Shown one piece after another: positions 45,954 to 55,188 of a stretch of DNA of 64,000 nucleotides; position 1 is the first letter of the stretch, and each line of letters starts with the position of its first letter. The stretch comes from Hexactinellida sp. DTS-2022 (lineage: Eukaryota; Porifera; Hexactinellida): positions 11,584,501 to 11,648,500 of the forward strand of contig JAPNXP010000001.1 of the NCBI GenBank assembly GCA_028753945.1, in the 5' to 3' direction. Made by a program: the position numbers and the translations under genes. The notes under the pieces were generated by a model, which was not told the origin of the DNA, searched no databases, and saw nothing but the letters and a program-made list of their open reading frames with translations.

Positions 45954-45964
45954 TATTTGTATTT
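45954..45964 (-). promoter_or_regulatory. Gypsy-1 candidate self-priming primer-binding site
   Basis: Sense strand AAATACAAATA, one base after the 5' LTR. It exactly complements TATTTGTATTT inside the LTR (plus-strand 46007-46017), 42 nt away, which would be the RNA 5' end in a Tf1-like scheme. No TGG start is present for tRNA priming. Confidence 0.6.
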
Positions 45965-45965
45965 A

Positions 45966-46119
45966 TGTCAAGCGCGAACTAATAAGTATACAATTGAGAT
46001 TAATAGAAATACAAATAAGTGAAGCTAAACTAGAAACTAAGTTACATGCCTAACACAAGTACCTCGATGTAATTAACTAATAATACTATATGGGTGTATA
46101 ACATAGCGTGATCGCTACA
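45966..46119 (-). repeat. Gypsy-1 5' LTR
   Basis: Partner of 41480-41633, followed by GAAC duplication. Confidence 0.92.
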
Positions 46120-46554
46120 GAACCTAACAAGGTAATAGAGTACGTTTCGGCAACTCTCATTCTCATGGGATCAAGCGCGGCCAGAATACTGACCGCCCGA
46201 AGGAAAAATGCAATTAGGGAACTTAACCCTTCGCTAGTGAGCGAGGTAGGCACTCTACCTCACGACAACGAGTCCAATATGGTACTTGGCCCTGCAAACC
46301 TAAAACTCCTAACAGAGATTCAAAAGGAAAAGGCTCAAATAGACAGGCTGGTAGATCGCCCAGCCAAGAAGCCTAAATTTACCAACAGCCAGTACAACTC
46401 TAAGTCTACTGGACCCAAACCGAACCAGTTTTTTCGGAGGGGCCCCACTGGAGGATCGGGCTTCAGTGGGGCCGACCAAGGGAAACCCCGACAATACCCT
46501 GCGAAACCCTTCAAACCCAGCCCGTCTGGCCCATTCAAACGCCAGAGCTATTGA
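46120..46554 (+). pseudogene. DIRS gag, 3' part
   Basis: Continues gag after the Gypsy-1 insertion, with SATLILMGSSAARILTARR and a basic, Gly/Pro-rich tail (FFRRGPTGGSGFSGAD) suited to nucleic-acid binding. Its TGA overlaps the first codon of the RT frame (46551), a close arrangement suggesting reinitiation or slippage. Confidence 0.75.
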
Positions 46555-48464
46555 AGTACCTGGGAGCTATGAAGCCCCCCCTGGCCCCGCCCTCACCAAC
46601 GGGCCGCCTTCCTCTATACATACACAACTGGGAACTCCTTCACCCAGACCCCTTTGTAATTCAGTGTGTGAAGGGGCTACAATTGCCCCTTTCACAAGTT
46701 ATAACAAAATCTCATATCAAACCCCTGCCAGTCTCACTAGAGACACATCAACCTATCGAGGAGGAAATAACACGCCTCCTCCGCATTGGAGCAATCGAGG
46801 TGACTCAATCACCCCACTTCACCAGCCCAATCTTTGTCCGCAAAAAAACATCCGGACAGTGGCGGCTCATACTCAACCTAAAAAAGCTGAACTTGTATCT
46901 ACCGCCATGCCACTTCAAGATGGAGGGCTTACACTGCGTCCAGTATGTAGTGACTCCTGGCGCGTACATGAGCAAAGTAGACCTGAAGGACGCCTACCTC
47001 ATGATTGCTATCCATCCCAACTTCAGGCAGTACCTACAATTCGAATGGAAAGCCACTATTTATCAATACAAAACCATGCCATTCGGCTTAAGCATAGCCC
47101 CCTTCGTCTTTACGAAGACCCTCAAACGACCAATTGCAGTTTTACGTTCATGGGGCATTCGTCTCATAGTTTATATAGACGATATCCTGATAGCAGCTCC
47201 CAACCCGCAAACCTTGTCTCGGGATACACACCTAACTACTTCCCTGCTAATCCAACTGGGTTTTCGCATAAATCAGGAGAAGTCAATACTAACGCCGAGT
47301 CAAACTATCGAATTCCTAGGAATTACGATCAACTCGAAGACAATGACCATGAGCTTACCCCAGGTCTCACTGATAAACATCAACTCACGATGTCGCTACT
47401 TAACCCGCAAGGGGAACTGCACAGCACGTCAACTAGCTGCACTTATAGGCAGTCTAACATTCTGCAAGACAGCCATCTACCCAGCACCGATATATTACCG
47501 CTCCCTACAATTCGATTTGATACGATGTCTACGAGCGTCGAACGACTACAATCAAACTGTAGTATTGAGCCAAAACTCCCTGTCAGATCTCAATTGGTGG
47601 GTATCCAGCGCCAAGAACTGGAACTCCACGCCTATCCACAAGATGGAGATTACCAACCTCATGCAGACAGACGCCTCCCTCTCAGGCTGGGGAGTTGTGT
47701 TCGGGAACCTTCAGGCTGCGGGCCTATGGTCTCAACAGGAGAAAAATCTCCACATAAATTCATTAGAACTCAAAGCAATTATGTTTGGAGTGAAAATGTT
47801 TGCCAAACCAAATTCTCACCTATTGATACAAACGGACAACAGGGCTGCAATACGCTTTGTGAACAAGCTGAGCGGTACCCACTCAGAGGACCTAGCCTCA
47901 CTGTCCATACAACTCCACAAACACTGCTTGAGGCAGAAAGTCCTGCTCACTGCAGAGCACCTACCGGGCAAAGAAAACGTCCTAGCAGACAAACTGTCCA
48001 AACAACCGAACCAGGACTGGAGCGACTGGAGCCTATGCCCCTCTGTCTTCGCCCAGATCCTGAATCACACCAAACTATCTCCCAGCATAGATCTATTCGC
48101 AACTCGCCTGAACTCCAAATTAGAAAGGTTCATGAGTTGGAAACCGGACCCCGAAGCAATAGGTATAAACGCCTTCGTACACCACTGGGGGAACCTAGAT
48201 TGCCCCTACATATTCCCGCCATTCATACTGATTGGCCGGGTCCTTACCAAGCTGAAGACGGACCTAGTGCGACAAGCAATCCTAATTGTCCCTCACTGGC
48301 CATCCAGGCCATGGTGGCCAGCCCTCATAGATGCTACTCGCCAGAATCCCATGAGGCTAGCCCAAGTCCCCAATCTAATAACAGACACCCTGGGAAACCC
48401 CCACCCTCTGATCATCGCCAAGCGAATGAACCTGCTGGCATGCGTCGTATCAGGGATCTCCTAA
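46551..48464 (+). CDS. DIRS reverse transcriptase/RNase H
   Basis: About 637 residues. RT blocks: SPHFTSPIFVRKKTSGQWRL, NLKKLNLYLPPCHFKMEGL, MSKVDLKDAYLMIAI, TMPFGLSIAPFVFTK and active-site YIDDILIAA. RNase H follows with LMQTDASLSGWGVVF (Asp), LELKAIMFG (Glu) and IQTDNRAAIRFVN (Asp). The C-terminal part (SPSIDLFATRLNSKLERFMS, PHWPSRPWWPAL) is the segment conserved in DIRS and Ngaro elements. There is no early stop. The first in-frame ATG is codon 7; the frame begins upstream of it at TTG overlapping the gag stop. Confidence 0.9.
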   Translation: MKYLGAMKPPLAPPSPTGRLPLYIHNWELLHPDPFVIQCVKGLQLPLSQVITKSHIKPLPVSLETHQPIEEEITRLLRIGAIEVTQSPHFTSPIFVRKKTSGQWRLILNLKKLNLYLPPCHFKMEGLHCVQYVVTPGAYMSKVDLKDAYLMIAIHPNFRQYLQFEWKATIYQYKTMPFGLSIAPFVFTKTLKRPIAVLRSWGIRLIVYIDDILIAAPNPQTLSRDTHLTTSLLIQLGFRINQEKSILTPSQTIEFLGITINSKTMTMSLPQVSLININSRCRYLTRKGNCTARQLAALIGSLTFCKTAIYPAPIYYRSLQFDLIRCLRASNDYNQTVVLSQNSLSDLNWWVSSAKNWNSTPIHKMEITNLMQTDASLSGWGVVFGNLQAAGLWSQQEKNLHINSLELKAIMFGVKMFAKPNSHLLIQTDNRAAIRFVNKLSGTHSEDLASLSIQLHKHCLRQKVLLTAEHLPGKENVLADKLSKQPNQDWSDWSLCPSVFAQILNHTKLSPSIDLFATRLNSKLERFMSWKPDPEAIGINAFVHHWGNLDCPYIFPPFILIGRVLTKLKTDLVRQAILIVPHWPSRPWWPALIDATRQNPMRLAQVPNLITDTLGNPHPLIIAKRMNLLACVVSGIS

Positions 48465-49432
48465 TCGGAAAGGGTGTACCAGAACGCTCCACTCACATTA
48501 TTTGCAAAAGCTGGAGCCAGGCCACGCTTAAGTCCTACGGCTCCGCATGGAACCAATGGGAACGATGGTGCGAAAAGAATAAAGCAAACTATCTTCAACC
48601 AAAACTTAATGAGCTCTTATGTTTTCTCACGGAGTCCTTTGACTCTCAGAAATCTACTAGCTGGACCTCCACATTCCGGTCCGCCATATCAACACTCTTA
48701 GAAGTAACTGAGGGCTCCCAAATTGGCAAAAATGCTCTAATCTCACGTTTGATCAAGGGCATGAACAACATAGAGCCAAAAAAGCCACGCTACTCTAGCA
48801 CATGGGACGTCAACTCCCTACTCCAGTACCTTGAGATTATGCCATGTGAGTCCCTCAAACAACTATCACTTAAAACGGTAACCCTCCTCGCACTAACTAC
48901 TGCCTCACGGTGCTCAGAACTGGCCGCCCTAGACACCAACTTCATGGAGACACAACCAAACAAAATAGTTTTCCACATTCCTAAATCCAAAACATGGAAT
49001 AAAAGGACCATGAAACCTATATGCATTCACGGGTTCCAGGAGAACCCAAGCCTTTGCCCTGTGAACACTCTAAATGCGTACATAGCACAGACAAAGACCT
49101 TGAGGGCTCTTAATACGTCTAGTGCCCTCCTAATAGCTGTGGTAAAACCCCACAAACCCGTCACAACTTCTACTGTTGGTCGATGGGTAAAAAACACCCT
49201 CAACCTAGCAGGCATCGACACTACTGTGTTTAAGGCACATTCCACGAGATCAGCCTCAACATCAAAAGCTGCCTTGGCAGGTCTGCCAACAGACACAATC
49301 CTAAAGGTAGCGGACTGGTCAAATGCCAACACCTTCAAACGGTTCTACCAAAGAATTCCGGAAGGAAAAGGAACCGACGAAATGGACTCAACCAGAGCCT
49401 TCACCTCAGCTGTCCTTAGCTTAGATACATAG
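48437..49432 (+). CDS. DIRS tyrosine recombinase
   Basis: About 330 residues after the RT frame, in a different frame. N-terminal SAM-like core-binding domain (SWSQATLKSYGSAWNQWERW, TFRSAISTL), then the catalytic domain with Arg in TTASRCSELAAL, His-x-x-Arg in KAHSTRSAS and the nucleophile Tyr in FKRFYQR. The recombinase integrates the circular DNA without duplicating the target. The same frame is open far upstream (from 46466), overlapping nearly the whole RT gene, so the true start is uncertain; overlapping RT and recombinase frames are known in DIRS elements. Confidence 0.88.
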   Translation, partial: GMRRIRDLLIGKGVPERSTHIICKSWSQATLKSYGSAWNQWERWCEKNKANYLQPKLNELLCFLTESFDSQKSTSWTSTFRSAISTLLEVTEGSQIGKNALISRLIKGMNNIEPKKPRYSSTWDVNSLLQYLEIMPCESLKQLSLKTVTLLALTTASRCSELAALDTNFMETQPNKIVFHIPKSKTWNKRTMKPICIHGFQENPSLCPVNTLNAYIAQTKTLRALNTSSALLIAVVKPHKPVTTSTVGRWVKNTLNLAGIDTTVFKAHSTRSASTSKAALAGLPTDTILKVADWSNANTFKRFYQRIPEGKGTDEMDSTRAFTSAVLSLDT

Positions 49433-49606
49433 CGCTGTCTACGTAGCACCATGTTTGATGGTGAAAGACGCGCAATACTTATACGTTAGGTTTTCTTTAC
49501 GTCACCTAAACGTACTAGTTAGTTACATACAGTGACTTGTATCCCATAGAATGTCTAATATACTCATAGTACACTGATAATCTGTGGGTAACAACCGTTA
49601 AACGAG
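49433..49606. other. DIRS 3' non-coding spacer
   Basis: Between the recombinase stop and the internal complementary region. No feature recognised. Confidence 0.5.
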
Positions 49607-49723
49607 CTATTCAAGCTATGTTATTGTCTGGTGGAGCCATGAAGTAGAATTTATAATTCGACGAGCCCCGTAGGGGCGAAGTCGAATTGGAATTCTACAA
49701 ATGGCGTAACCAGACAATAACAT
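49607..49723. repeat. DIRS internal complementary region
   Basis: First half is the reverse complement of the left outer end (CATGAAGTAGA), second half that of the right outer end (TTTATAATTCGACGAGCC). The junction equals right end joined to left end, as expected for the template that circularises DIRS DNA. Confidence 0.88.
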
Positions 49724-49773
49724 CTAGCGTTCCCTCCCGCCACACCCAAGCGATTCATTTAGGGGCGCTAAAA

Positions 49774-49940
49774 GATGAGTAGAGACATGCATTAGGGTCT
49801 ATATAGGCTACTAGGCTACCTGTGTGGGCTAGACTGACTAGTAGCACCTGTACTTGTTTTACGATTACACCCTTGTAAACAATGGATGTGTTAAAAATTG
49901 CGGTATTTGGAGAACTATTCAAGCTATGTTATTGTCTGGT
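49774..49940. repeat. DIRS right inverted terminal repeat
   Basis: 167 bp, pairs with 40478-40644; followed by a unique 60-nt outer end (49941-50000) containing CTTCGCCCCTACGGGGC. Confidence 0.88.
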
Positions 49941-50000
49941 TACGCCATTTGTAGAATTCCAATTCGACTTCGCCCCTACGGGGCTCGTCGAATTATAAAT

Positions 50001-50100
50001 TAGCCTTCAGACATTAGATAAAACTTTTACATCTAAGATGAGTCTCCAGCCCCCTATGCTCGTAGGAATATTGTGAGGTTAAGCCTCTGTTTGTTTCCTT
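50001..50100 (-). pseudogene. Decayed DIRS-type reverse fragment, unit 3 (second part)
   Basis: Resumes TAGCCTTCAGACATTAG, matching 19928 onward in unit 1. Confidence 0.6.
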
Positions 50101-50795
50101 GATGGATCCGTCGTTATGAGGCTCTGTATCTGCTTTATGTAGCTTTATTTAGGTAACTGCCGTTTTAAGAAGAATGTGCTTGCCATCTCATCTGGGTGTA
50201 TATACATCCCTCCGCTTACTTGGTATTGACTTTAAGGAGCATTGAGCAGACATCTGATACTTTCTATTTTCTTTGATTTGAAATGAGTGGCAACCTCGCG
50301 GGTAGTCGCCTATGCGCTAGATTCTCGATCTGAGGTTATATAATTATTCCTCAGGACATACAAACCATCTCGGTTCCAGTTCCCCTTCCTTGTCCATGAA
50401 ACTCGCATCACATGTTCTAAAGAACTGGTGCGGCAGTACCAGGTTGTTAATATGGTCTAGATTCGGAAACACTTTTCTGCTCGGCTAGTAGGTTTTTGGC
50501 CGGCCATATTTATCTGCTAACAATGATGCATTATAAACTTATGACTTGGTCCCACATGTCAAACATACAAATTTTGGTTGTTATTATAATTTCCATCTAA
50601 CAGTTTTTGCAAGCGGAGAAATATTTTCAAATCCTGCTGCGCTGGCGATTCGATCGTAAATGCATTTAGTAACACCTGCGCTAATTGCGCTTCTCTTGAA
50701 ACAACGTTTACGAACACTGCCGCCACCTGGAGTAATAGGCATACACCAAGGTAAGCTAATGTATTTTCATAGATACTGAGTAGCTAGTGCACGAG
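50101..50795. other. Upstream block of NHL gene D
   Basis: Nearly identical to 30910-31576, with the CACCAAGGTAAGCTAAT segment just before the gene. Presumed promoter and 5' UTR. Confidence 0.5.
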
Positions 50796-52031
50796 ATGGC
50801 TAGTGCAAATGTGCCAGTAGAGAGTTCCTTCCTGTTAGAGGTGGAGAGAGCACGAGCAGAGGTACGGGAGAGAGTAGCCAGAGCTCACCAGGTGCTGCGA
50901 GAGAGAGAGACAGCACTGCTGTCAGAGCTGCAGCAGCTAGAGGATGTCTACAGGGGAGAGGGAGTAGACAGGCAAGTTGCTCAGCTGAGAACAACCAAGG
51001 AACAGACTATTGCTACTCTCTCGGATAACAAGAACAAAGAGTTCCTTGCACAGCACGTAGCTCTACTGGACACCCAGATGAGAGAGCTAGCAGCTGATCT
51101 CGAGACAGCCAGAGACAGGATGGGACGAGTGGAGCTGGAGTGGGATGGAGACCTGGAAGGAATACTGAGAGGGACAGGATCGATTCGAGTGAGAGGAGCA
51201 CCTGACTACAGGGAGAAAGGAAATCCTGTGACGGTAGCTGGGAAACACAGAGAGGAGACCTCTACAACACCTGGAGAGTTCTGTTATCCTTATTCAATCG
51301 CTATAGACTCTGAGACGAATAATATTTATATTTGTGATGGATTCAACAACCGAGTACAAGTATTTAACGAATATTTAGAATTCTTATTCACTTTCAGTGA
51401 AGAGATGAAGTCACCAGTTGGTATCTGTATCTATCTCAAGAAAGTCTATGTCACTCAGTTTCATGCTAATTCTCTCACTGTATACTCTACTGAAGGTAGA
51501 TACATACAATCAGTTGGAAGAGAAGGCGATAAAGAACTGGAATTTATTTGGCCTAGAGGAGTTGCTGTATCAACAGTGAATAATATAATTTACATTTGTG
51601 ACTGTTGGAACAATCGGATTCATTGTCTGAATTTGAATTTAACTTTCAATTCATTCATTTCTAAAGTTAACCAGCCTAGAGATATCAAGCTGACACCACA
51701 AGATATTGTAGTGCTGACAAAAGGGAGTCCATGTATCCACTTCTATGATTACTCACATCAGCTGATTAGACAGATAGTAACACGAAGAGAAGGTAATCAG
51801 CTGATTGATCCTTGGTACTTCTGTCTAGACAGAGAATTCAATATTCTGATGACTGACTCATCAGCTGATAGAGTTCTGATATTCTCTAACAGAGGACAAC
51901 TGCTGCATAAGTTTGGGAAGAGAGGAGAGGGAAGAGGAGACCTTATCTCTCCTGCTGGTATAGCTGTGGACAGAGAAGGTAGAATTATAGTAGTGTCTGA
52001 GAATCCTAAACACTGTATTCAGTTATTCTAA
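50796..52031 (+). CDS. Coiled-coil/NHL beta-propeller protein, array gene D
   Basis: 411 residues, intact. Residues 1-160 differ from gene A at about three positions; over residues 161-411 about 33 differ. Distinct loop residues are YPYSIAID, CDGFNNRVQVFNEYLEF, KSPVGICIY, FHANSL, IWPRGVA and CDCWNNR. Same single-exon layout and upstream block as C. Its 3' flank keeps only about 150 bp of the array flank and lacks the pogo-like MITE. Confidence 0.85.
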   Translation: MASANVPVESSFLLEVERARAEVRERVARAHQVLRERETALLSELQQLEDVYRGEGVDRQVAQLRTTKEQTIATLSDNKNKEFLAQHVALLDTQMRELAADLETARDRMGRVELEWDGDLEGILRGTGSIRVRGAPDYREKGNPVTVAGKHREETSTTPGEFCYPYSIAIDSETNNIYICDGFNNRVQVFNEYLEFLFTFSEEMKSPVGICIYLKKVYVTQFHANSLTVYSTEGRYIQSVGREGDKELEFIWPRGVAVSTVNNIIYICDCWNNRIHCLNLNLTFNSFISKVNQPRDIKLTPQDIVVLTKGSPCIHFYDYSHQLIRQIVTRREGNQLIDPWYFCLDREFNILMTDSSADRVLIFSNRGQLLHKFGKRGEGRGDLISPAGIAVDREGRIIVVSENPKHCIQLF

Positions 52032-52696
52032 TTGTTAACTTTCCTGTATTAGTATTTTCTTTAATGATAGGGCATTAGAAATTGCATTCATAATTGATAT
52101 ATGTAGAGATTAACTCCTTTGTTTATTATAGATAGACTTGCATTATGCTTGACGCTAATTACGTATTTATGCATTTATAATTTTTTCCAAGGTTGAAACA
52201 GCTCGAACCGAATATCAATCAGTATTCCTGAATAGTTGCCCTACTGAATACGAATACGAATACTAATAATCGGTTGCTTCAACCGAATACGAATACTGAT
52301 AATATTTGATTACGTCAACCGAATACCAGAAAAAAAAATGTCTGCTCCCACCAAGGTTCCCAACCTTCCTCCTATAACAGTCAATTTGGCTCCACCAGTG
52401 AGTATGCCTCAAAGCAGTGGCGCTACCAAACGCTCGACTGATGAACCTCAGTCTAATTCGAAGCGAATAAGAACGGATCAATTACCTGTTCATTATCCAC
52501 GAAGCCAATGTCAAACAAACGGTGCACTGTGCTAATCCCAGCAGTGTCCAAGGACATTGTTCCTACCACGGACTACTTGTATAAATTGTAATCTCATAAC
52601 TTAAGTAGTAGATTCTAATCCAGTTCATCCAAATCGACCCCTTATTTATTAGTTTGATTAAATCCTATACTTTATTCTAAGCTGATTTGGGATTTA
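52032..52696. other. 3' flank of gene D and junction with the E/F locus
   Basis: Array similarity ends near 52185. A stretch with repeated AACCGAATA(C/T)GAATACTGATAAT-like words covers 52200-52330. A DIRS gag stub follows at 52335-52560. Confidence 0.5.
52335..52560 (+). pseudogene. DIRS gag N-terminal stub
   Basis: MSAPTKVPNLPPITVNLAP and KRSTDEPQSNSKRIRTDQLP match the gag start of the forward fragments at 15850 and 34130; truncated after about 75 codons. Confidence 0.7.
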
Positions 52697-54043
52697 ATGG
52701 CAACTGCTAATCCTGCGGAAACTACACAAGCTGATGAGTTAATATTCGATTTTATAAGAGAAGAGATTATTGTTGCGTTCGATAGAATAATAACAGAAGT
52801 TAAGTCCCGTAGAGATCAGCTGCTATCAAAGGTTGAGGATAGGAGAAGAGAGTTCGAGTTGAAGAATTCAGCTCTGTTTGATAGCGTGAGAGAGTTGGAA
52901 GAGATGAGATCTAATTTGGAGAAAATGTCCGTGAAACAGAATGTAGCTATGAAGAAGCAACAGGAGTCTCTAGCTAGTATCGACTCTGAAATTTTGTTGC
53001 ATTGAGGACAAATGCAAACAGTAATACACAACTGAAATACAGCTGTTCTCTCGATAAGCTGATTCAACAGATCAAGAAGTTTGGAGAAATTACTGATGCA
53101 GCAAGCACTCGAACTCTAGCTAAAGCTCAATATTCTAGAAAACTAACAGCTGTTAGAAGTATAAAGATATCTGAATCACTCTGGTCTGGCGACCACTCTG
53201 GTTCTTCAATGAGACTCCATATAGACCCGTCTAAGGAATTACTCTATATAACCTATCCAGGTAGAAATACAGTGCTGATATACAGTGCGAATGATTTTAA
53301 GTTTGTACAAGAGTTTGGGGACACTAGATATAAACCTGAATGTGTCGCTATAAGCAAAGAGTTTATTTACGTTACCTCAACTGATAGAAACATATTGCAA
53401 TACAAATCTTCAGATCTATCATTTGTTGCGGCTAAAAATGCATCATTATCCAAAAGGGACAATTATTCTATTGGCATCTCAGTTAGTGACGAGAATCAAG
53501 TTCTTGTGCTGGATAACAGTGGCTCTATTAAGGTATATGACAGAGCTCTTAACCTCAAGAAAAATATCGAGTTAGATTCGGAAATGTTAAAACAGCTGAA
53601 AAGTGATATATCATCGATTTTCTCGAGGATGGTAATGATGGAAGATAAGTTATATATTTTATTAACTAATAACAGAATTATCTCTGTAGCCTTGGGAGAC
53701 TGGAAAAATGTGAACTTTTACTTCAAGAAGAAAGAAGGTAATAGTGGTAACTTACTGTTCTTATAAACAACGCATAATTTACTACAATTCCCCTTTAGGT
53801 AGGATACCTTATGTTAAGAAGCCCTCTGCATTCTGTATCGACTCAGCTGGTAATGTTATAGTCGCAGACGCTGGTACCAGCTCTATAAAGTTCCTCTCTC
53901 CAGAGGGAGACCTTATCCACACTATAGGGGAGAGTACAGTGGGGAGTGATAGCATCAGAGAGTGCACTGATATAGCTGTTTATAAGAACAGTCTTATTGT
54001 TGCTTGTGGCGATAGAAAAGGGTTCCACATAAAGAAATACTAA
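52697..54043 (+). pseudogene. Two-exon coiled-coil/propeller gene E, frameshifted
   Basis: Homologous to gene F throughout. Exon 1 (52697-53737) encodes a coiled coil (IITEVKSRRDQLLSKVEDRR, ELEEMRSNLEKMSVKQ) and much of a propeller; exon 2 starts at 53799 after an intron with GTAATA donor and CCCTTTAG acceptor. Relative to F, two extra T bases at about 52993 shift the frame after ASIDSEI. The rest stays open in the new frame, with PSKELLYITYPGRNTVLIY and the exon 2 block PSAFCIDSAGNVIVADAG. Either a recent null allele or an assembly error. Function unknown; the coiled coil and repeat strands resemble the A-D family at low similarity. Confidence 0.75.
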
Positions 54044-55188
54044 TCATATCGTGTGCTATTTAGTAACTATCTCTCTAGTGCACTAGTTTTATCTCGAATA
54101 CCTAATCTATATATATAAAATACAATGTCTGTCTGTGTGTATGTCTGTCTGTCTGTCCTCACATCTCCTCTGAGATGCCTGAACCGATCTGTACCAAATT
54201 TCGCATATTATCTAGGAATTATCTCACCACTCCAGATAAGGAATTTTTAAGAAAAATATTCACATCTTCCATCCCCAAGGTGCCAAAACATTTAACCAAT
54301 TAAATTCGAGGGTTGTCCCAGTATGGATTAGCATCTAGCATTCAATTAGTATAAAAGGATTTATATGTCTCTATCAATTGTTAAGTGTGCAGTATAGAAT
54401 GCCAACTGAGACTGTAATTTAATTGGTCGAGAGTAAATTAATTTATCCAATCAGTTATCTGTGTTCAGTATCCCATTGTGATTTCCCATAATATAAACAA
54501 CAATTGAATATACATATAGACCAATAAACTTACATTTGTGTTGTTGGACAATTTAATAGTCATACCTATTGCTATCAGTCAGGTCTGCTTATTATGAACC
54601 AGATTTCGTCTGCTTTATTATGAACAAGCCTTATGGTCCCAATTTAACAACTTACATAGGGTTTGTACTAAGTTGAGTTCGCTTATTATGAAGTCTCTCT
54701 ATTATGCACAATTTATGGTCCCTTGAATGTTTATCATAAAAGAACCTGACTATACTATATAGATCGGGTTGACATATTTTGCCAACTTCAGTCATAATTT
54801 ACATACAAAATCCAAACCTGTTATCAACTATGTTACTATACGTATGCCACTTAAAAACGTTCGCGAGTTGGTAATGATTGTAAACAAACGCCCAATACAG
54901 CGAGAATGCGATTAAAACGTGAAAATGAAACCAAATACAAAGCGTAGTAAAGCATAGTAAACTAGCAGAAAAATGCCGCCCGGAGGGCGGTTTTTCGGCT
55001 AGTACCTTATAATACACAATAAATTACAGTTGGAATTCAAACGGTCTGTCGATCAGCTGATCAAAGAAATCGCTTCAACCCTGATTCGATATTAAACGAA
55101 CTTTTCTAGTAATACGTTAATTAACATATTTCCCTAAACTGTTGCTAATATCTTGACAGACTGTTGAATGTTACAGAAGATAAATGTT
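54044..55188. other. Intergenic, repeat-rich
   Basis: At 54105-54300 lies AATCTATATATATAAAATAC, then TGTC/TGTG-rich repeats and GAGATGCCTGAACCGATC, resembling a Helitron-like terminal region but not assignable. A MITE-like element occupies 54576-54751. A 55-bp hairpin-like AAAATGCCGCCCGGAGGGCGG lies at 54970. No gene. Confidence 0.4.
54576..54751. mobile_element. MITE-like element with CAGTCAGGT ends
   Basis: Starts CAGTCAGGTCTGCTTATTATG, ends TTATCATAAAAGAACCTGAC-like; imperfect inverted ends and internal TTATTATGAA repeats. Probably pogo-like. Confidence 0.5.

Larger units (their letters stand above)
41480..46119 (-). mobile_element. Ty3/Gypsy LTR retrotransposon, young copy (Gypsy-1)
   Basis: 154-bp LTRs with TGT...ACA ends differ at one position by eye; the 4-bp duplication is GAAC (41476-41479, 46120-46123). 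On the minus strand a purine-rich tract GAGAGGGGTGA precedes the 3' LTR and an unusual primer site follows the 5' LTR. Gag-pol is nearly intact. It inserted into the gag gene of the complete DIRS element, so it is the youngest large layer here. Confidence 0.92.
40462..50000 (+). mobile_element. Complete DIRS-type tyrosine-recombinase retroelement
   Basis: Has every diagnostic DIRS part: inverted terminal repeats (40478-40644 and 49774-49940), unique outer ends, an internal complementary region (49607-49723) matching both outer ends joined together, gag, RT/RNase H and tyrosine recombinase. There is no target duplication: the target GAAGTAT-TAGCC, seen in unit 1 and split in unit 3, is simply interrupted. 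DIRS elements replicate through a circle whose ends are joined using the internal region as template, and insert by the recombinase. The gag gene is split by a younger Gypsy element, so this copy is now disabled in cis. Confidence 0.9.

Noticed and set aside
46466..48436. Long second frame over the DIRS RT as a separate protein gene
   Set aside because: No domain and no good start; treated as a possible extension of the recombinase frame and discussed as a finding.
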